Shown in pieces: positions 1-11,449 of a DNA stretch of 64,000 bases. This stretch comes from Circinella umbellata (lineage: Eukaryota; Mucoromycota; Mucoromycetes; Mucorales; Lichtheimiaceae): the NCBI GenBank assembly GCA_025093555.1, contig JAIWNF010000020.1:186001-250000 (forward strand), read 5' to 3'. The position numbers and the translations under genes were made by a program. Within the stretch, counting starts at the first letter, position 1; each line of letters starts with the position of its first letter. The notes beneath the pieces are model-generated. The model ran no database searches. It was not told where the DNA came from and saw nothing but the letters and a program-made list of their open reading frames with translations.

Positions 1-1
1 A

Positions 2-139
2 TGGCATTATTATTTAGATGATCAGGCCATGTTACGACAACATAATTTAAATATTCAATATCGGCCAGTAGGAAATTTGGAAAAAACATTGATTCTTAAT
101 AGTCAAGAACTACATGAAATTCGATACCAAATTAATTAA
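2..139 (+). CDS. 3' end of an unidentified protein-coding gene (partial)
   Basis: A reading frame open from the window edge runs for 45 codons and ends at a TAA at 137-139. Its peptide (start WHYYLDDQAMLRQHNLNIQ, end ELHEIRYQIN) is mixed in composition and is followed at once by AT-rich 3' flanking DNA with CA and TA repeats. That looks like a true last exon. Only the C-terminus is inside the window and I do not recognise the family. It is transcribed toward the Dim1 gene, which lies on the other strand, so the two genes converge with about 430 bp between stop codons. Confidence 0.5.
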   Translation, partial: WHYYLDDQAMLRQHNLNIQYRPVGNLEKTLILNSQELHEIRYQIN

Positions 140-571
140 AATAGCACACACACACACATATATATATATATATTTCAGTTTTCTTTTTTTTCCACACATA
201 TTGCTCTCCTCCATTGACTTGATTGACATTTATAATTCGCAACTTTTGATTGTGTATCTTATCTTGTAAATTAAATATCTAATAATAATAATAAATAATT
301 GGTTTGTTTTGTATTACTGTAAAATATATTGTTATAGATAACATTATAATATAATCATATGAAGACACATATATTATATTATGTTTTTGCTACCGAAACT
401 ACACGTTTGAAATTGAAATATTTATATATAGAATAAATCACACACAATTTATTCACCACATGTCAGAAGATATGATAAACAAAAAAAAAAAAAGAAAAAA
501 AAAAGAGAGAGAGAGATAGATTGAAGTGATAAGATATAAGTCTTTTTCTTTTACAAATAAATCGTAACATT
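140..571. other. Convergent intergenic region
   Basis: AT-rich 3' flanks of the two converging genes, with CA/TA dinucleotide runs near 144-172 and a poly-A/GA tract near 481-517. I see no gene here. Confidence 0.6.
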
Positions 572-1578
572 CTAATACTTGTATTTTGTTGAATAATCCT
601 TCAAAGAAACAACCAAACCACGACCTTTTCTAGCACCACGATAAACAATCTACATCAAGGAAGGAAATATTAGCTTTATCTCTTAAATTTAAAGAAAAGA
701 AAATATATATATATATAAATATACCTCGACTAAATCAATCATTTCTTGTTTATCATCTAAAGCCCAATTAATTTTATTATTGTTACCAGTTCCTAAATCC
801 ACCATAATATGTTTATTACGGAAAAAGAACATGGTTGTACATGGATCATATAATTCATACATCTATTATAAAAAAAAGTGTCTCTTTAGTTTTAGATATT
901 ATCCTATCCTATCTATAGTTAATAATAATTTACCTTATTAAAATCAGGTACTTCAGTAATATCAACCTATATATACATAGAGTTTAATTATATATGATTC
1001 TAAATAATGTGTTCCCAGAATAATAAAAAGGTGGCATTACCAAATAAATTACTGCAAAATTCTTTACTTTTTCAGCAATACTATATAAAATTTCATCCAT
1101 TTTCATACAAGTCTAATGATTTAATAATATTAGTTCTTACTCTTTGAATATATATATATATATATATATCTTAAAGTTATATTCTTACAGGATCCCAATC
1201 ATGACCAAATCGAATTATAACAACGCGATCTTCTTCTGACAAGATCGCTTGATCCACTTGCCAACCTAATTAATAAATTAATTAATTATTTATTCAATAT
1301 ACATACACCTTGATTTATAATATATAGTTATGTATTTACCATTTGTCAAATGCGGTAAAAAGTACTATATTTTTATACATTGAGTAAAATAAAAATGAAA
1401 ACTCATCAGTACACGATCAAGTTAGATTATACTGTTTCAAATCAAAATTAAAAAATAATTATAGACTTACCGACTAAAACAAACAAATAAATTGTATATA
1501 AAGAATGAATAATATTTAATTAGTTTCATATAAACTGTTCATGTTATGTAAAATAAAATAAATACTATAAAGTACCAT
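572..1578 (-). CDS. dim1: U5 snRNP protein Dim1 / U5-15kD (thioredoxin-like protein 4A)
   Basis: This is the thioredoxin-fold protein Dim1 (human TXNL4A, yeast Dib1), a core component of the U5 snRNP and U4/U6.U5 tri-snRNP needed for pre-mRNA splicing in the nucleus. Spliced exons (minus strand) are 1340-1364, 1189-1265, 1041-1112, 934-966, 725-862 and 572-649. They give the nearly invariant family sequence, including YFLPHLTNGWQVDQAILSEE, IRFGHDWDPTCMKMDEILYS, VDITEVPDFNKMYELYDPCT and NKINWALDDKQEMIDLVEIV, ending TKYKY and a stop. The exon at 1340-1364 begins in phase 0 with Tyr, so Met-Ser must come from upstream. The best solution is ATG at 1576-1578, a 3-nt TCG microexon at 1471-1473, then Tyr. 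This gives 142 aa, the family's standard length. The identity is certain from exon 2 on; the first two codons are inferred. Confidence 0.95.
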
Positions 1579-2092
1579 GACACAGCTGCCGTTATATTTA
1601 CAACAAAGAGAAAAAAAAAATAGTTATAAGAAAAAAATGAGTAAGATTCTTGATTAATTATCTTTGCGGAATTCAATGTGCATGGATTAAAATTTGATAT
1701 TAGATTAACAATTCTAACTAGTCCAACTCATATAATATATATTGATTTGATGAGTATTTGAGATATATAGTAATATATTCTTTATGTAGTACTTCTTTGA
1801 ATTAGATAGATACTTCTACAGTTCTACTACTATATTATTATTTATAATTATTAAAGCATTCTATACGAGATAATATCATATTTTCTTATATTTGACCTTG
1901 TGCTTAATACTACATAAAGTTATAATATAAAGTTGCAATACTTTTCTTGCTTATCTCCTTTTAATTAACATAGGCATTAATTCACTGGCTAGTTTTTTTT
2001 TTTTTGACAGGGCTCTTTATAAGTGTATAAATATTACTATTAAAGGTCGAGTATATTATTTTATATATTATATCCATTTATTTATTCATTTT
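1579..2092. other. Intergenic region between dim1 and the ChaC-like gene
   Basis: AT-rich spacer holding the presumed dim1 promoter (minus strand) and the 3' flank of the next gene. It contains a poly-T run near 1993-2004 and no credible frame. Confidence 0.5.
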
Positions 2093-3217
2093 CTAAGTTG
2101 TTGTTGTTGTTGTTGTTGATGATGATGATGATTTATCAACAAGTGCCTTTACACGTCGTTCTAATTCAAAAAGATGATCATCACGAGCATCAGGACATAT
2201 TTCACGTAAAGCTTGAGCAAGATTTAATAGATATTCAGCATTCCATCCAGAAGGACCATATGTTTCAAAGACTTGTTGTGAAATATGTTCCATAGAAGCA
2301 GGTCCAACATAGGCTACATTATCTGTAGTAGCAATATATACAAGTGCCTAATATTTATTTATATAAAGTAAATATATAATGAGTTATTCAATACTTATTC
2401 AATATATTATATACATACATTTTTTACTGCTGGTTCCTTATCATTATCTGCACTGAAAATATCCACTGTATGTACTGTATATCCATTCTAATAATAATAA
2501 TCATATATAATATTATGTTGTTATTAATGGTGATTATTTCATAAGTCTTTTTTATTAAGTCAATCTATATATACCTTTTCTCTGTGATCCAAATAGGCTC
2601 GAGTAGCTTCGACATCATCTGACGGAATCTTAAAACCAACACCCCACGTTACATCGTCATGACCATGCTATTATATAGTAAATTTAATCATCCATATAAG
2701 CTTTTTTCATGGTCTATTCAATTTAATAACGTTTCTTTAAAAAAATATCTTACCACATCCTCCATTGTTTTCCATTCATCGTATGGAATCAAGGTAACAA
2801 CTCTACCTGGTTTTTCTGGGGTTCCTCGATGATCTTCACTATGCTACAAATATATATGTAAAAAGTCGATTGAGAACTTCATTCCTTTTTCTACTTATAT
2901 ACACAAAACAGATTTTACCTGCCAGAATCGTCGAACATAATTTTTAATATAACCAACCACTCTAAAAATTAAATATAAAGCTAATTTTAATATCGATTGA
3001 AAGAAAGAAAAAAGATAAGGGAAATCAAAAAAAAAAAAAGACCCCTCTCATACTTTGATTCGTAATGAATGGGAGGTTTCCAAATGAGAGAACCATAACC
3101 AAATACCCAAATGCCTTGGTCAGGTGCTGCTTGAATTACTGACTCAACAGTTTCTGCTTCTGTTTTTTTATCACCACCAATGGCATTGTCTTGAAGATCT
3201 AAGGTTGTAGAAGGCAT
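2093..3217 (-). CDS. ChaC-type gamma-glutamylcyclotransferase (glutathione-specific)
   Basis: A 237-aa enzyme of the ChaC/GCG1 family, which cleaves glutathione to 5-oxoproline and Cys-Gly in the cytosol. Six exons: 3054-3217, 2919-2961, 2754-2843, 2575-2667, 2419-2487 and 2093-2347. All introns are GT-AG and the sum is in frame. Family landmarks in order are the substrate-loop motif GIWVFGYGSLIWKPP (about residue 36), VVGYIKNYVRRFWQ, EDHRGTPEKPGRVVTLI, WGVGFKIP, and YLDHREKNGY. The Glu of REK aligns with the catalytic Glu of human ChaC2. The C-terminal helix is YGPSGWNAEYLLNLAQALRE. The N-terminal 35 residues are a non-conserved extension. The C-terminus ends in a Ser/Thr homopolymer tail (five Ser, seven Thr) encoded by a trinucleotide repeat at about 2096-2130, likely slippage-prone. 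The start is the only upstream ATG in frame. Confidence 0.93.
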
Positions 3218-3529
3218 AATAATAGTGCAGGAAGAGAGGGGACGGAAAAGAAAAGGTACATTTATAAATTCGGCCTGTCAAACATAAAACATCTACAATA
3301 CACTTTTTTCCGATATTCGCTAAATTTGGGTTGGGTGTCGTTGTGTCGCTTTGCTGCAAAATAAAAGAATATGCCGTTAAAAAAGGAACAGAATGTCGTT
3401 ATGAATTATATGCAGAAGCCAGTAAAAAAAAAAAACCTATTGCTTAGAAGCAATACTTCATATTGTCCAGAGTGATTAGTCTTTGGATGATGGCTTTAGA
3501 TTTTATTTATTAAAACTCTATTTTTTTTG
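3218..3529. other. Upstream flank of the ChaC-like gene
   Basis: About 300 bp that should include the minus-strand promoter. A short minus-strand frame (about 3171-3359) overlaps the gene's start in another frame and has no coding character. The boundary with the transposon relic is not sharp. Confidence 0.35.
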
Positions 3530-4430
3530 TAACATTTACTTATTTGACCTTTTGAAAGATCAGCAAAAGCATATAATTCGCTTGGGTGGGTATCCTCATA
3601 AGCAGCACAGGTTCAAGACGTCATTGTCTCACCTACAGCGAAGGACGACACTCTTTTCATTTTACCCTTAATTAAAGACCAGAAGTTTTCAATTAAGTCG
3701 AGTTCAGGACTATAGGCTGGAAGGTACATCTTAGTTATAACCCCTTCTTATAATCTTTCGCTGTAGGTATTTATTTTTATGGATGAAACAATTTATTTAT
3801 CACAAAATAGTAACCCTCCATATTTCCAATTTCATTCATAACATCAAGGACTTCACTGATGAATTTAATATCATGCACTGAAGTGGTACCCTCGGGTGCC
3901 GGCTTGTCATCATCTTCATTCTCTTGTTCTTCTTCAATCATAGCCTCGGCCTCGACGTCTTTCTTTTGTTTGTATTTACCTTCTTTAGTTTTGGTGGTGT
4001 CGGCTTTCTGAGTAAAAGGTGGATGACTGTATTGACTGTAATCGCACCTAATACAGTGTGGGTAACTGCCCTTGCTACTGATGTTTTTACCACCGGGCGT
4101 GTTCCAACACGACTCCAGGCAAAGCTTTTCCTCATATTGGTAGGGAAACCACTGTCGTCTATAAAGACACAACTTTTGGTGAAGTCTACATTAGAACCTT
4201 TCCAATCCCATAAACCATTTGTGCCGCTCTTCGAGGTTCTCCAAACTGTTCCTCTTTTCGGATTTGAAGCGTGCAATGCTAACCGAAAGGTTACAAATTG
4301 TGATAGACCTGGGTCCTAGACGAAGAAAAACCCTCGAACTTTGCAATCAAAACCATCAACCACCTCGGTTACTGTAATTTGCGGTTCCTCGTCAACCAGT
4401 TTTGATTTATAAGAAAGGTGAAAAACTATA
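3530..4430 (-). pseudogene. Degenerate Tc1/mariner-IS630-type transposase
   Basis: On the minus strand, fragments of a DDE_3-type transposase occur in the right order but in shifted frames. A helix-turn-helix-side remnant (DEEPQITVTEVVDGF, near 4380) is followed by the first catalytic strand CVFIDDSGFPTNMRKSFAWS (near 4150-4190) and the stretch THTVLGAITVNTVIHL. The frame then shifts near 4000 to a linker and FISEVLDVMNEIGNMEGYYF (near 3820). The third block, YLPAYSPELDLIENFWSLIK, lies near 3680-3730. The strand that normally carries the second acidic residue (MDNAPIH in relatives) reads FVINKLFH here, and an in-frame stop follows the third block. Frame shifts, stops and loss of a catalytic Asp show that it is dead. 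I did not find clear terminal inverted repeats. Confidence 0.8.
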
Positions 4431-4975
4431 TATGTTTCACCGAATCAAGGAAAAAACGTTGTCTAAACTTCCATCCGCCTTTCAATTGAAATAAAATTGG
4501 GGTGCTGTCAATTACCTTACGGGTTTCCTGATGAAATTTTCCACCTGTCCCTCAATACACCATCCATGTATCATTATAATTGATAGGAGTGACAAGAATG
4601 CTATCATTATGGAAGCTGCAGTATCAACAAATATTTAAAATTTAGGATGCTTCAATTAGTCTTATCTCTTTATCTTTGAAATACAGACGTGAGCAGACAT
4701 TAATTGAAGGCTGAATCATTTCTTTTCTCAAATACGTCATTACCAAAAAAAAAAAAATCACAGTGTTAGGCTATTAATTTTTTTTCTCGTATTAAGCTCT
4801 TAAGCACACTGTCCCTCCAGCACATCAGACTACGAAACGTGAATACCACTTGTACAATATATTCTAATATACCAGTCTTTTTTTTTTCCATGGTCAGGTA
4901 ATCACTTTATATAGTTAAGAAAAAAAATATATTTTTTCCTTTGCTTGAGCAGCATGAGTGATGCTTCGGACTAGT
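4431..4975. other. Non-coding flank of the transposon relic
   Basis: No open frame of note. Poly-A/T runs near 4746-4758, 4780-4790, 4878-4890 and 4919-4938. Probably the decayed upstream part of the element. Confidence 0.35.
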
Positions 4976-5196
4976 GGGTTTTGTGTTTTATTTAAAAGAC
5001 ATTACTGAAAGCTGTTGAGACTGTCCCTATGATGGAAAACTTTCAACAGTTGGAAATCTTGGAAACAGTTCTCTCATGTATCTGGGATGCTTGGGATTAG
5101 TACGTTTCGACTTTTATTTAAAAGTCATTACAGAAAGCCCTTGAGATTGTCCCTATGATGGAAAACTTTCAACAGTTGGAAATTTTGGGAACAGGT
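4976..5196. repeat. Imperfect direct repeat, period 126 bp
   Basis: Two adjacent copies of a block of about 95 bp: one from about 4978 to 5072, the next from about 5104 to 5198. Both contain CCCTATGATGGAAAACTTTC followed by AACAGTTGGAAAT. The GATGGAAAAC core starts at 5031 and again at 5157, giving the 126-bp period. The upstream parts (TTTTATTTAAAAG, CATTAC, GAAAGC) are also shared with a few substitutions. Most likely a tandem duplication inside or beside the decayed transposon. Confidence 0.85.
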
Positions 5197-6158
5197 TTCC
5201 AGACAGCTCATAGCTTGTACTCTCCTGTACACAATAGGTAACAGAAGTTTAAACCTGGTTTCTTATTATGGTTTTGCAGCCACCTTCAACCCAAAGACCA
5301 TGTGTCCCATGAATAGAACATTAATGGGGTGAGTTGATGAATATACATAAGAACAATCAATTTGCATGCATGCTGTAATAATCAAACGAAAAGTAACTTA
5401 CCAAAACTTCTCTATCTATAACATTATAGGACTTGACCATTTATTGGTTATCTTCAAGTGCGTCCTTCAAAGTTTGTTCACGCTACTATGCTTTTTAATT
5501 TTCGGAGGGACACCATGCATTACAAGCCAAAGCACCTTGATATCTGTACCAATATACAAATATGCCACCTTCACTGAAGTATGAGTTGAAAAAGCACAAT
5601 CGTGTTGCTGCTCATCATCTGAAGTTCTTATGGGAATCAATTGTAGATGAAACTTGCTTGTGTTGGAGATTTATAGCAAATAACTGAGGTCCCTTTGGAT
5701 AGAAACCTCTTTAGTTGGTCTGTCTGAAGCTGGGGCTTTATATGACGTGAATAAAAGAAATCTAGCTGTGTTCGTGTATTATTTCATGTCATTTAGACCA
5801 AAATAACAAGGATGTAAATGAATTAAAATATCATAGTATAATAAATAATCATATTTTTTTAAATATATGACTTACGTATCAAAGAGAATTTTTCAACATG
5901 ATGACCACAAAGGTATTCAATTCATTTTAGGTCTAAATTTGCTAAATTATTATTTGAATGTGATTGATGATAATGCTATAATAAGAAATGAGCAAAGTGA
6001 TATTGTTGTTGTTGACGATGATGATGCAATATTGGGGGGGGGGGGAGGGGAGAGAGAGAAATATTATACTAATAAATCATTATATAAATGCTAATAAATG
6101 TTTACATTATGAATGCCGAGTAAAAAAAAAACTATTCTATGTAAATATATTATGTATA
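5197..6158. other. Intergenic stretch with a possible decayed coding fragment
   Basis: Plus-strand frames are short. One stretch near 5570-5690 reads MPPSLKYELKKHNRVAAHHL with about 20 more open codons before a stop, which could be part of a dead mobile element. I cannot assign it. A poly-G run lies at 6034-6043. The stretch ends at the stop codon of the WD40 gene. Confidence 0.3.
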
Positions 6159-9100
6159 TTATATAGGGTTAATCTTGGAATTTGGTTGTACTGAATAATC
6201 TGTCCAAGTCATAGTTCGTGTAGATGAAACGGATACCAATGTATTTTGATTGGGTACGAATAAAGTTCGTAAAATTCTTGATGGTGTAGATCCTTGAGTT
6301 AATAAGCTGAAGCATGGACCACGTCCAACTCCACTATAACGTATATCCCTAAAAACCCATATAGATATATACGTAAATAACGTTACGCATATAAAGAGAG
6401 AGGCAGTTTTTTCTTTTTTCATATTCTATTATTCTAATCTTCTTACCAAAAGTGAACCTTTGATTCTGATTGACTTCCACAAACAACAATATATCCCTCT
6501 TGTTGCCAATCTGGTTTAATATATCGTGACAAATTATCTGTTTCTGAAAAGCCAAAAGATAATTGTAAACCTCGAACACCATGCATTCGCTGATCGTAAA
6601 TAGCAAATTGATCACTGGTTTGTGCTTGACTAAGTTAAGTGAAAGTTATATTATAAATAAATATCATCATCGTCATTATCCTTATTATTATTTTTTCACA
6701 TTATTTGTTGAAGTAATATATACCTGATCATTAATAAATTTTGATCTTTTGGATTTTTCTGGATATGATTAACCTACATTATAAAACACAATTAAAAACA
6801 AAACCCTTCCTTTTTTCTCCTGAGTATATCATTAACAACCGTGTAATATGTAAATTCTCCTTACTCGATTCCCAATTTTCAATTCACTGATAGTTTTCTG
6901 CGATAACATATCATATGTAAATAACTTTGAATCTGCACCACCTGTATATAGTTTATCATGATATGAATCGTAACATAGTGATTGTACACTATTTGTATGA
7001 TTGATACCGAGTGTATTCACATCGGTAAGCGAAAACTCTTCTTGTGGACTATCTCGAATCATATCCCAAAGACACTGTAAATCAATTGATAAAAGTTTTT
7101 CTTAAATGACATCTTCTTCTTTGTTATTATCTTAGTCATCAAAACAGACCATCCTCTTTTTACTTACCACTAAATGATCCGTACCACCTGTTACAAAGCT
7201 TGCACGTTCAACACCAACAGAACCAGTTTGTCCAATTTGAACAGGAGATATGGCTATGATTTCTTTTTGATGCGGCTTTTCTGAAAATGACTGCAGGTGT
7301 ATATCCACATCATCCTTAGATACATCGAATACAAAACACAGATTGTTAGTTATCACTATAATTTATCAAAACATATATTTGAATGAACTGTGATAGTTAA
7401 CATACCCTTTTCACTTTTTTGATATGGGTAAGATGAACTGATGGTCCTGTTTTAGTTTCTTGTTTGGATTGACCGGTGCAGAATGCGAGTGTAGTTGGTG
7501 CTACCCAACATAACTCTTCTATCCATCCATTTTTATACAATCGTTCAGGTCCAACATTCGTAATCAAACTATAAATTACTTAATTTATTCAATAATTGTA
7601 TATAGGGTGTATTACGTGTATTACGTGCATTTCGGGAAAAATGAGATCCCTGTGTCTTACCTTCGAGTTGATGCATTCCTATAGATAATAATAGCAAATA
7701 TGTGATTATGCATGTGAATATATTAGCATGATGCTTCCCATCCGTATTGCTTTTTCTCTCTCTCTCTCTTTTAGAATCTGATAACTTACCAGAACTGCAT
7801 GTCTCTATATTTAACTTTAATTAGTAAGTTCGCTTTCAATATTATTACATATAAGTATACATCCCCCCCTCCTAATTGAACTCACCCTTTTAATGTCGTT
7901 GATATCAATAAATCCTTCATACTCGGGTCATTTTCAGCAATATTAAACAACAAGCTTCGAGGTTTCTTTGCAAAAGCTGTCATTTTAACATCTTGATTTC
8001 TATTCAGATATAAATCACACACATTTTGTGAAGCTAATTTAATTTGTACTTTGTTCTGTACACGACTGCTAGCTCCCGGTGTACTTGCCCTTGTAGGTGT
8101 ACTTGATTCAGCTCGACGTGGATTAGCTAATGGGCCCTAGCAATTGAATAACAATCATCCATTATTTAATTACCGTTTATATATATATATATTAATCAGG
8201 AGCCTTTTTCAATCCTTCCTTTTAATAATAAATACCGTTTTTCGCGCTAAAGCAATAGGAGCATCTATATCAGTATTACGACGTTGTACTTTTGCTGCTG
8301 GTAATTCGTGCTGTTGTGGTGGACCAGCTGATCGTTTGGCAAACATGGGTCGTCTTACCGGTTGTTGTAGTTCTTCTTCTTCTTCTTCTTCTTCTTCAAC
8401 TATCTCAGCGTTTCGAGAAACTGGACGAAAAGGTGATGATGAAGAAATACTTTTCCTTCTAAATATACATATCGAATAAAAATAAAAATAAAAAGCTCAA
8501 GTGAGTTATTAGTCAAACATAAATTTCTTACATCAACTATCACACTGAAATTTCATGCAGATTTTATATGCATATATACATACACAGATTTTGATCCACT
8601 TGAAGATGAAGGTGGTAATGTCATACCGGTTAATTGGGCAATTCTTAAACTAGTTTCCTGCATTTTCTGACTTAGTTTTGTTGTTTTTTCAATATATCTT
8701 GCTTGTTTCTCTTGTTGTTGTCGAAGCTTTTTGTTGGCAATATTAATATGTACGTCAATAAAAAGTTCCTTATCAATTTTTATTGTTCATTCTCCTCCAT
8801 CCTCCCACCTAAATGAAAAAAAAACCGAACCTGAAGCATAAGATCTTGCAAATTAGAAGGCATTACTTTGTTTTCTTCATCACTAGAACCGGGTTGACTA
8901 TTTGAATCAGCACTAACATATCCTTCCATATCTGATTCGTTGGGATATAATAATGGGGAAATGGGCTCTTGTTTAATCTCTCTTGGAGTACTGTTACGTC
9001 GTTTAGATATTCTACGTGTCGAATTACTGCCTTGTGGACTCGTCAATTCGTCACCACTGTTGTTTCCTATATATATATATATATATATAATTAAAATGAA

Positions 9101-9236
9101 AACGCGTATTAAAACATTATACATATATATAACTCAAATGTGAAATGGAGACTTTTTTGTAATGTTTTTTTTTACCACTGTTATTTGGCTGGGGCGATTT
9201 TAGAGATGAGGCAGAAAAGAAAGATCGTGGAAGCAT
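6159..9236 (-). CDS. WD40-repeat protein with coiled-coil/low-complexity N-terminus
   Basis: A 643-aa model with 13 exons (9176-9236, 8831-9066, 8584-8768, 8236-8458, 7886-8136, 7790-7804, 7661-7678, 7406-7568, 7168-7314, 6865-7074, 6724-6773, 6447-6629, 6159-6348). All junctions are GT-AG and in frame. The N-terminal third is Ser/Pro-rich with a charged helical stretch (NKKLRQQQEKQARYIEKTTK) and a poly-Glu tract encoded by a TTC repeat near 8372-8397. The C-terminal half shows WD40-type strands: GDMQFWNASTRSLITNVG, SFVTGGTDHLVCLWDMIRD, KLYTGGADSKLFTYDM and IVVCGSQSESKVHFWDIR. This fits a beta-propeller scaffold. I do not recognise a named orthologue. Two exons are only 15 and 18 nt but are needed to keep the propeller in frame. 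Confidence 0.88.
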
Positions 9237-9557
9237 TCCTTATAAAAATACACACCCTCAATTAAAAAAAAGGGAGGGGGGGGAAAGAAAAAAAAAGAGT
9301 GAGTATATAAAGGAGACAAAGAGAAAGTTATGCAGGAAAAAAGAACAACGAATTGAATTTTTTTTTTTAGTTGCTGCGGACGGGAAAAGTATTTAGCAGG
9401 TATTTTATTTGAATTAATCATTGAAGCCACTATTACTGAAAAACAAACCCTCCAACATAAAAATATATTACAACAAGGATAAAAACTATACAATAAATAT
9501 ACGAGTAATAGATCCATTTTATTGTAAGAATGAGTCAAAAACAAAGATTTATTAAGA
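9237..9557. other. Intergenic region between two minus-strand genes
   Basis: About 320 bp with a purine-rich plus strand (pyrimidine-rich on the coding side) around 9265-9370. This is probably the promoter/5' UTR of the WD40 gene and the 3' flank of the rhomboid gene. Confidence 0.45.
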
Positions 9558-11449
9558 TTATGTCTTATAGAACTTGTTTAGCAATAATACAGAAGATATA
9601 ACTAATACTGTGAAACCGATAATACGAAGAGTCCATAAAAAAAAGGTTTCTTTTTTATTCCTACAAGTATCTGCAGGGACCATTGATATACCAATCAAAA
9701 ATCCTGCAAGCAATCCACCTATATTAGAGAAACTATCCACCCTATTATTAGATAGAGAGTTGTTAAATTATAAGTAACCAACCATTACACGATAAATATC
9801 ACGTGACAATGATAATTACCCTGGTAAGACTCCCAGAATACAAAACCCAAGTACTAAAAAAAAATAGTAGTGTTAGAAAAAACATAACATAATCAATTAA
9901 TAGTATGACCATCATTTACTATTATGATACTTTACTCGTGAATACAATAAGTTTAACAAGATGTCGAAAAGGACGTTGTACAGTACGCCACCGTAATGCC
10001 AAATCGATAAATACACATCCCATCAATCCAAAAACAGCTGCACCACAGCCCAACTTAGCTATACCCAGTATTTATTCATTAATGACATATAATAGTAATA
10101 TAAACAAAAAGAAACGATTTCTTACGTGTTGTAGGTGGTGCAAAATTTGCTCCAAAAACGTTTCCAAAAATGCCTGAAATAACATAAGCAACTTTATATA
10201 ATATAAATTAACAAAGCAATAAAAGACAATCTAGTGTTTTTATTTTTATTTTTACCTCCAAAACGCCATCCACTCATAAGCCGTTCGAGTTTAAACCCTA
10301 TTGATACTAAAGCTATCATATTCAGACCCCAATGTAATAAACCACTATGAACGAACAATGGAGTAAGAAACCGAAAAGCTTGATCAGGTGCTTTTTCATT
10401 GGCGAATCCTCCAAATCCACAAATATCTTCAAGACTACATATCGACAATTCCATCATATAATCAGTATTATTTTCACTTTCTGTAATATTGTTTTCTTGT
10501 TGCAATAGTCGCTGTGTTGTAGAAACTTCATTTTCAGATTCAAAAAGTGATATAAATGTTGATGTTTGGATGGTTTCGGCAGTGGTTGCATTTATACAAA
10601 TATAATTTTGAGTAGGTGGCATATGAGCAGTATTACGCATACACGGTGGAAATCTAGCACCCGTTTGAATAATAATCTAATAATAATAATAGTAAAATGT
10701 ATTAGTCCTGAGATTATTTTTTCTCTTAGATAAGCGGTCAAACTCATTTATTTACTTGTATCGATGGACCGAGCATATAATTAAATGGTTTTAATTCGAT
10801 GAATTCACCTGTCAAAAGGATGAAATTAATGAACACCTTCAAGTATTATCGACATTGATACATTATTTTATCTTATTATCAATCTTTTACCAACAGTCTC
10901 CTTGCTAACTAATAGTTCACCAGACATGACGAAAAATAGCAAAATAATAATAATCCAAATAAATACTGGTGGCCAAGCTGGCTTTCCAAACGGAGTCACT
11001 CCACTCGAGAAGACATCAATCCATTCGCGTAGTAGTCGTGAAAGAGAATTGTTATTATACAGTTTATATTCTTGTTGATGTTGTGCAGTGAGAACGTTTT
11101 TATTTCCGTCGTCTTTATCTGTAGAAGGATAATTTAATACACTTGTATCCTCCATAGTGTATTTTTCTGATTGAACAAAAAACGAAGGCTTTGATGAAAA
11201 ATCCAAAATAACAAAAGGGGATTTCTCAAAACCTTTGTTATCATCATCTGTGACAGGATTACTATTATTGGTTGTAGTTATATGTTGCTGTTTATGACAA
11301 ACTAATTTTGATCGCATCGATGAACAGCTAATATTATCATTATTATTGCTAACATTTTGTTGTTTTTGTTGTTGCTTTTCTGTACAGCTGACCATTGTGA
11401 TATTACTATCCGAGGAAGCTGTTGTGTGATGGTAATGTTGATATGTCAT
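9558..11449 (-). CDS. Rhomboid-family membrane protein, predicted catalytically inactive
   Basis: A 473-aa model from seven exons: 10891-11449, 10756-10808, 10256-10676, 10126-10173, 9936-10058, 9820-9853 and 9558-9741. The first 140 residues are a polar Asn/Gln-rich cytosolic tail. TM1 is PPVFIWIIIILLFFVMSGEL. The loop carries NYMLGPSIQ and GARFPPCM, typical of eukaryotic rhomboids. TM2 keeps the oxyanion-side motif FVHSGLLHWGLNM. In TM4 the usual GASGA serine motif reads LGCGAAVFGLMG, so the nucleophile Ser is Gly. In TM6 the usual DNFSHIGG reads VDSFSNIGGLLAG, so the catalytic His is Asn. Both dyad residues are thus absent while the fold signature stays. The family resides in Golgi, ER or plasma membrane; inactive members bind clients rather than cleave. 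The fold call is firm; the loss of activity is inferred from the two residues. Confidence 0.92.

Noticed and set aside
5366..5584. Plus-strand 72-codon frame as a gene
   Set aside because: No recognisable motif, poor codon character, and surrounded by repeat and transposon remains.
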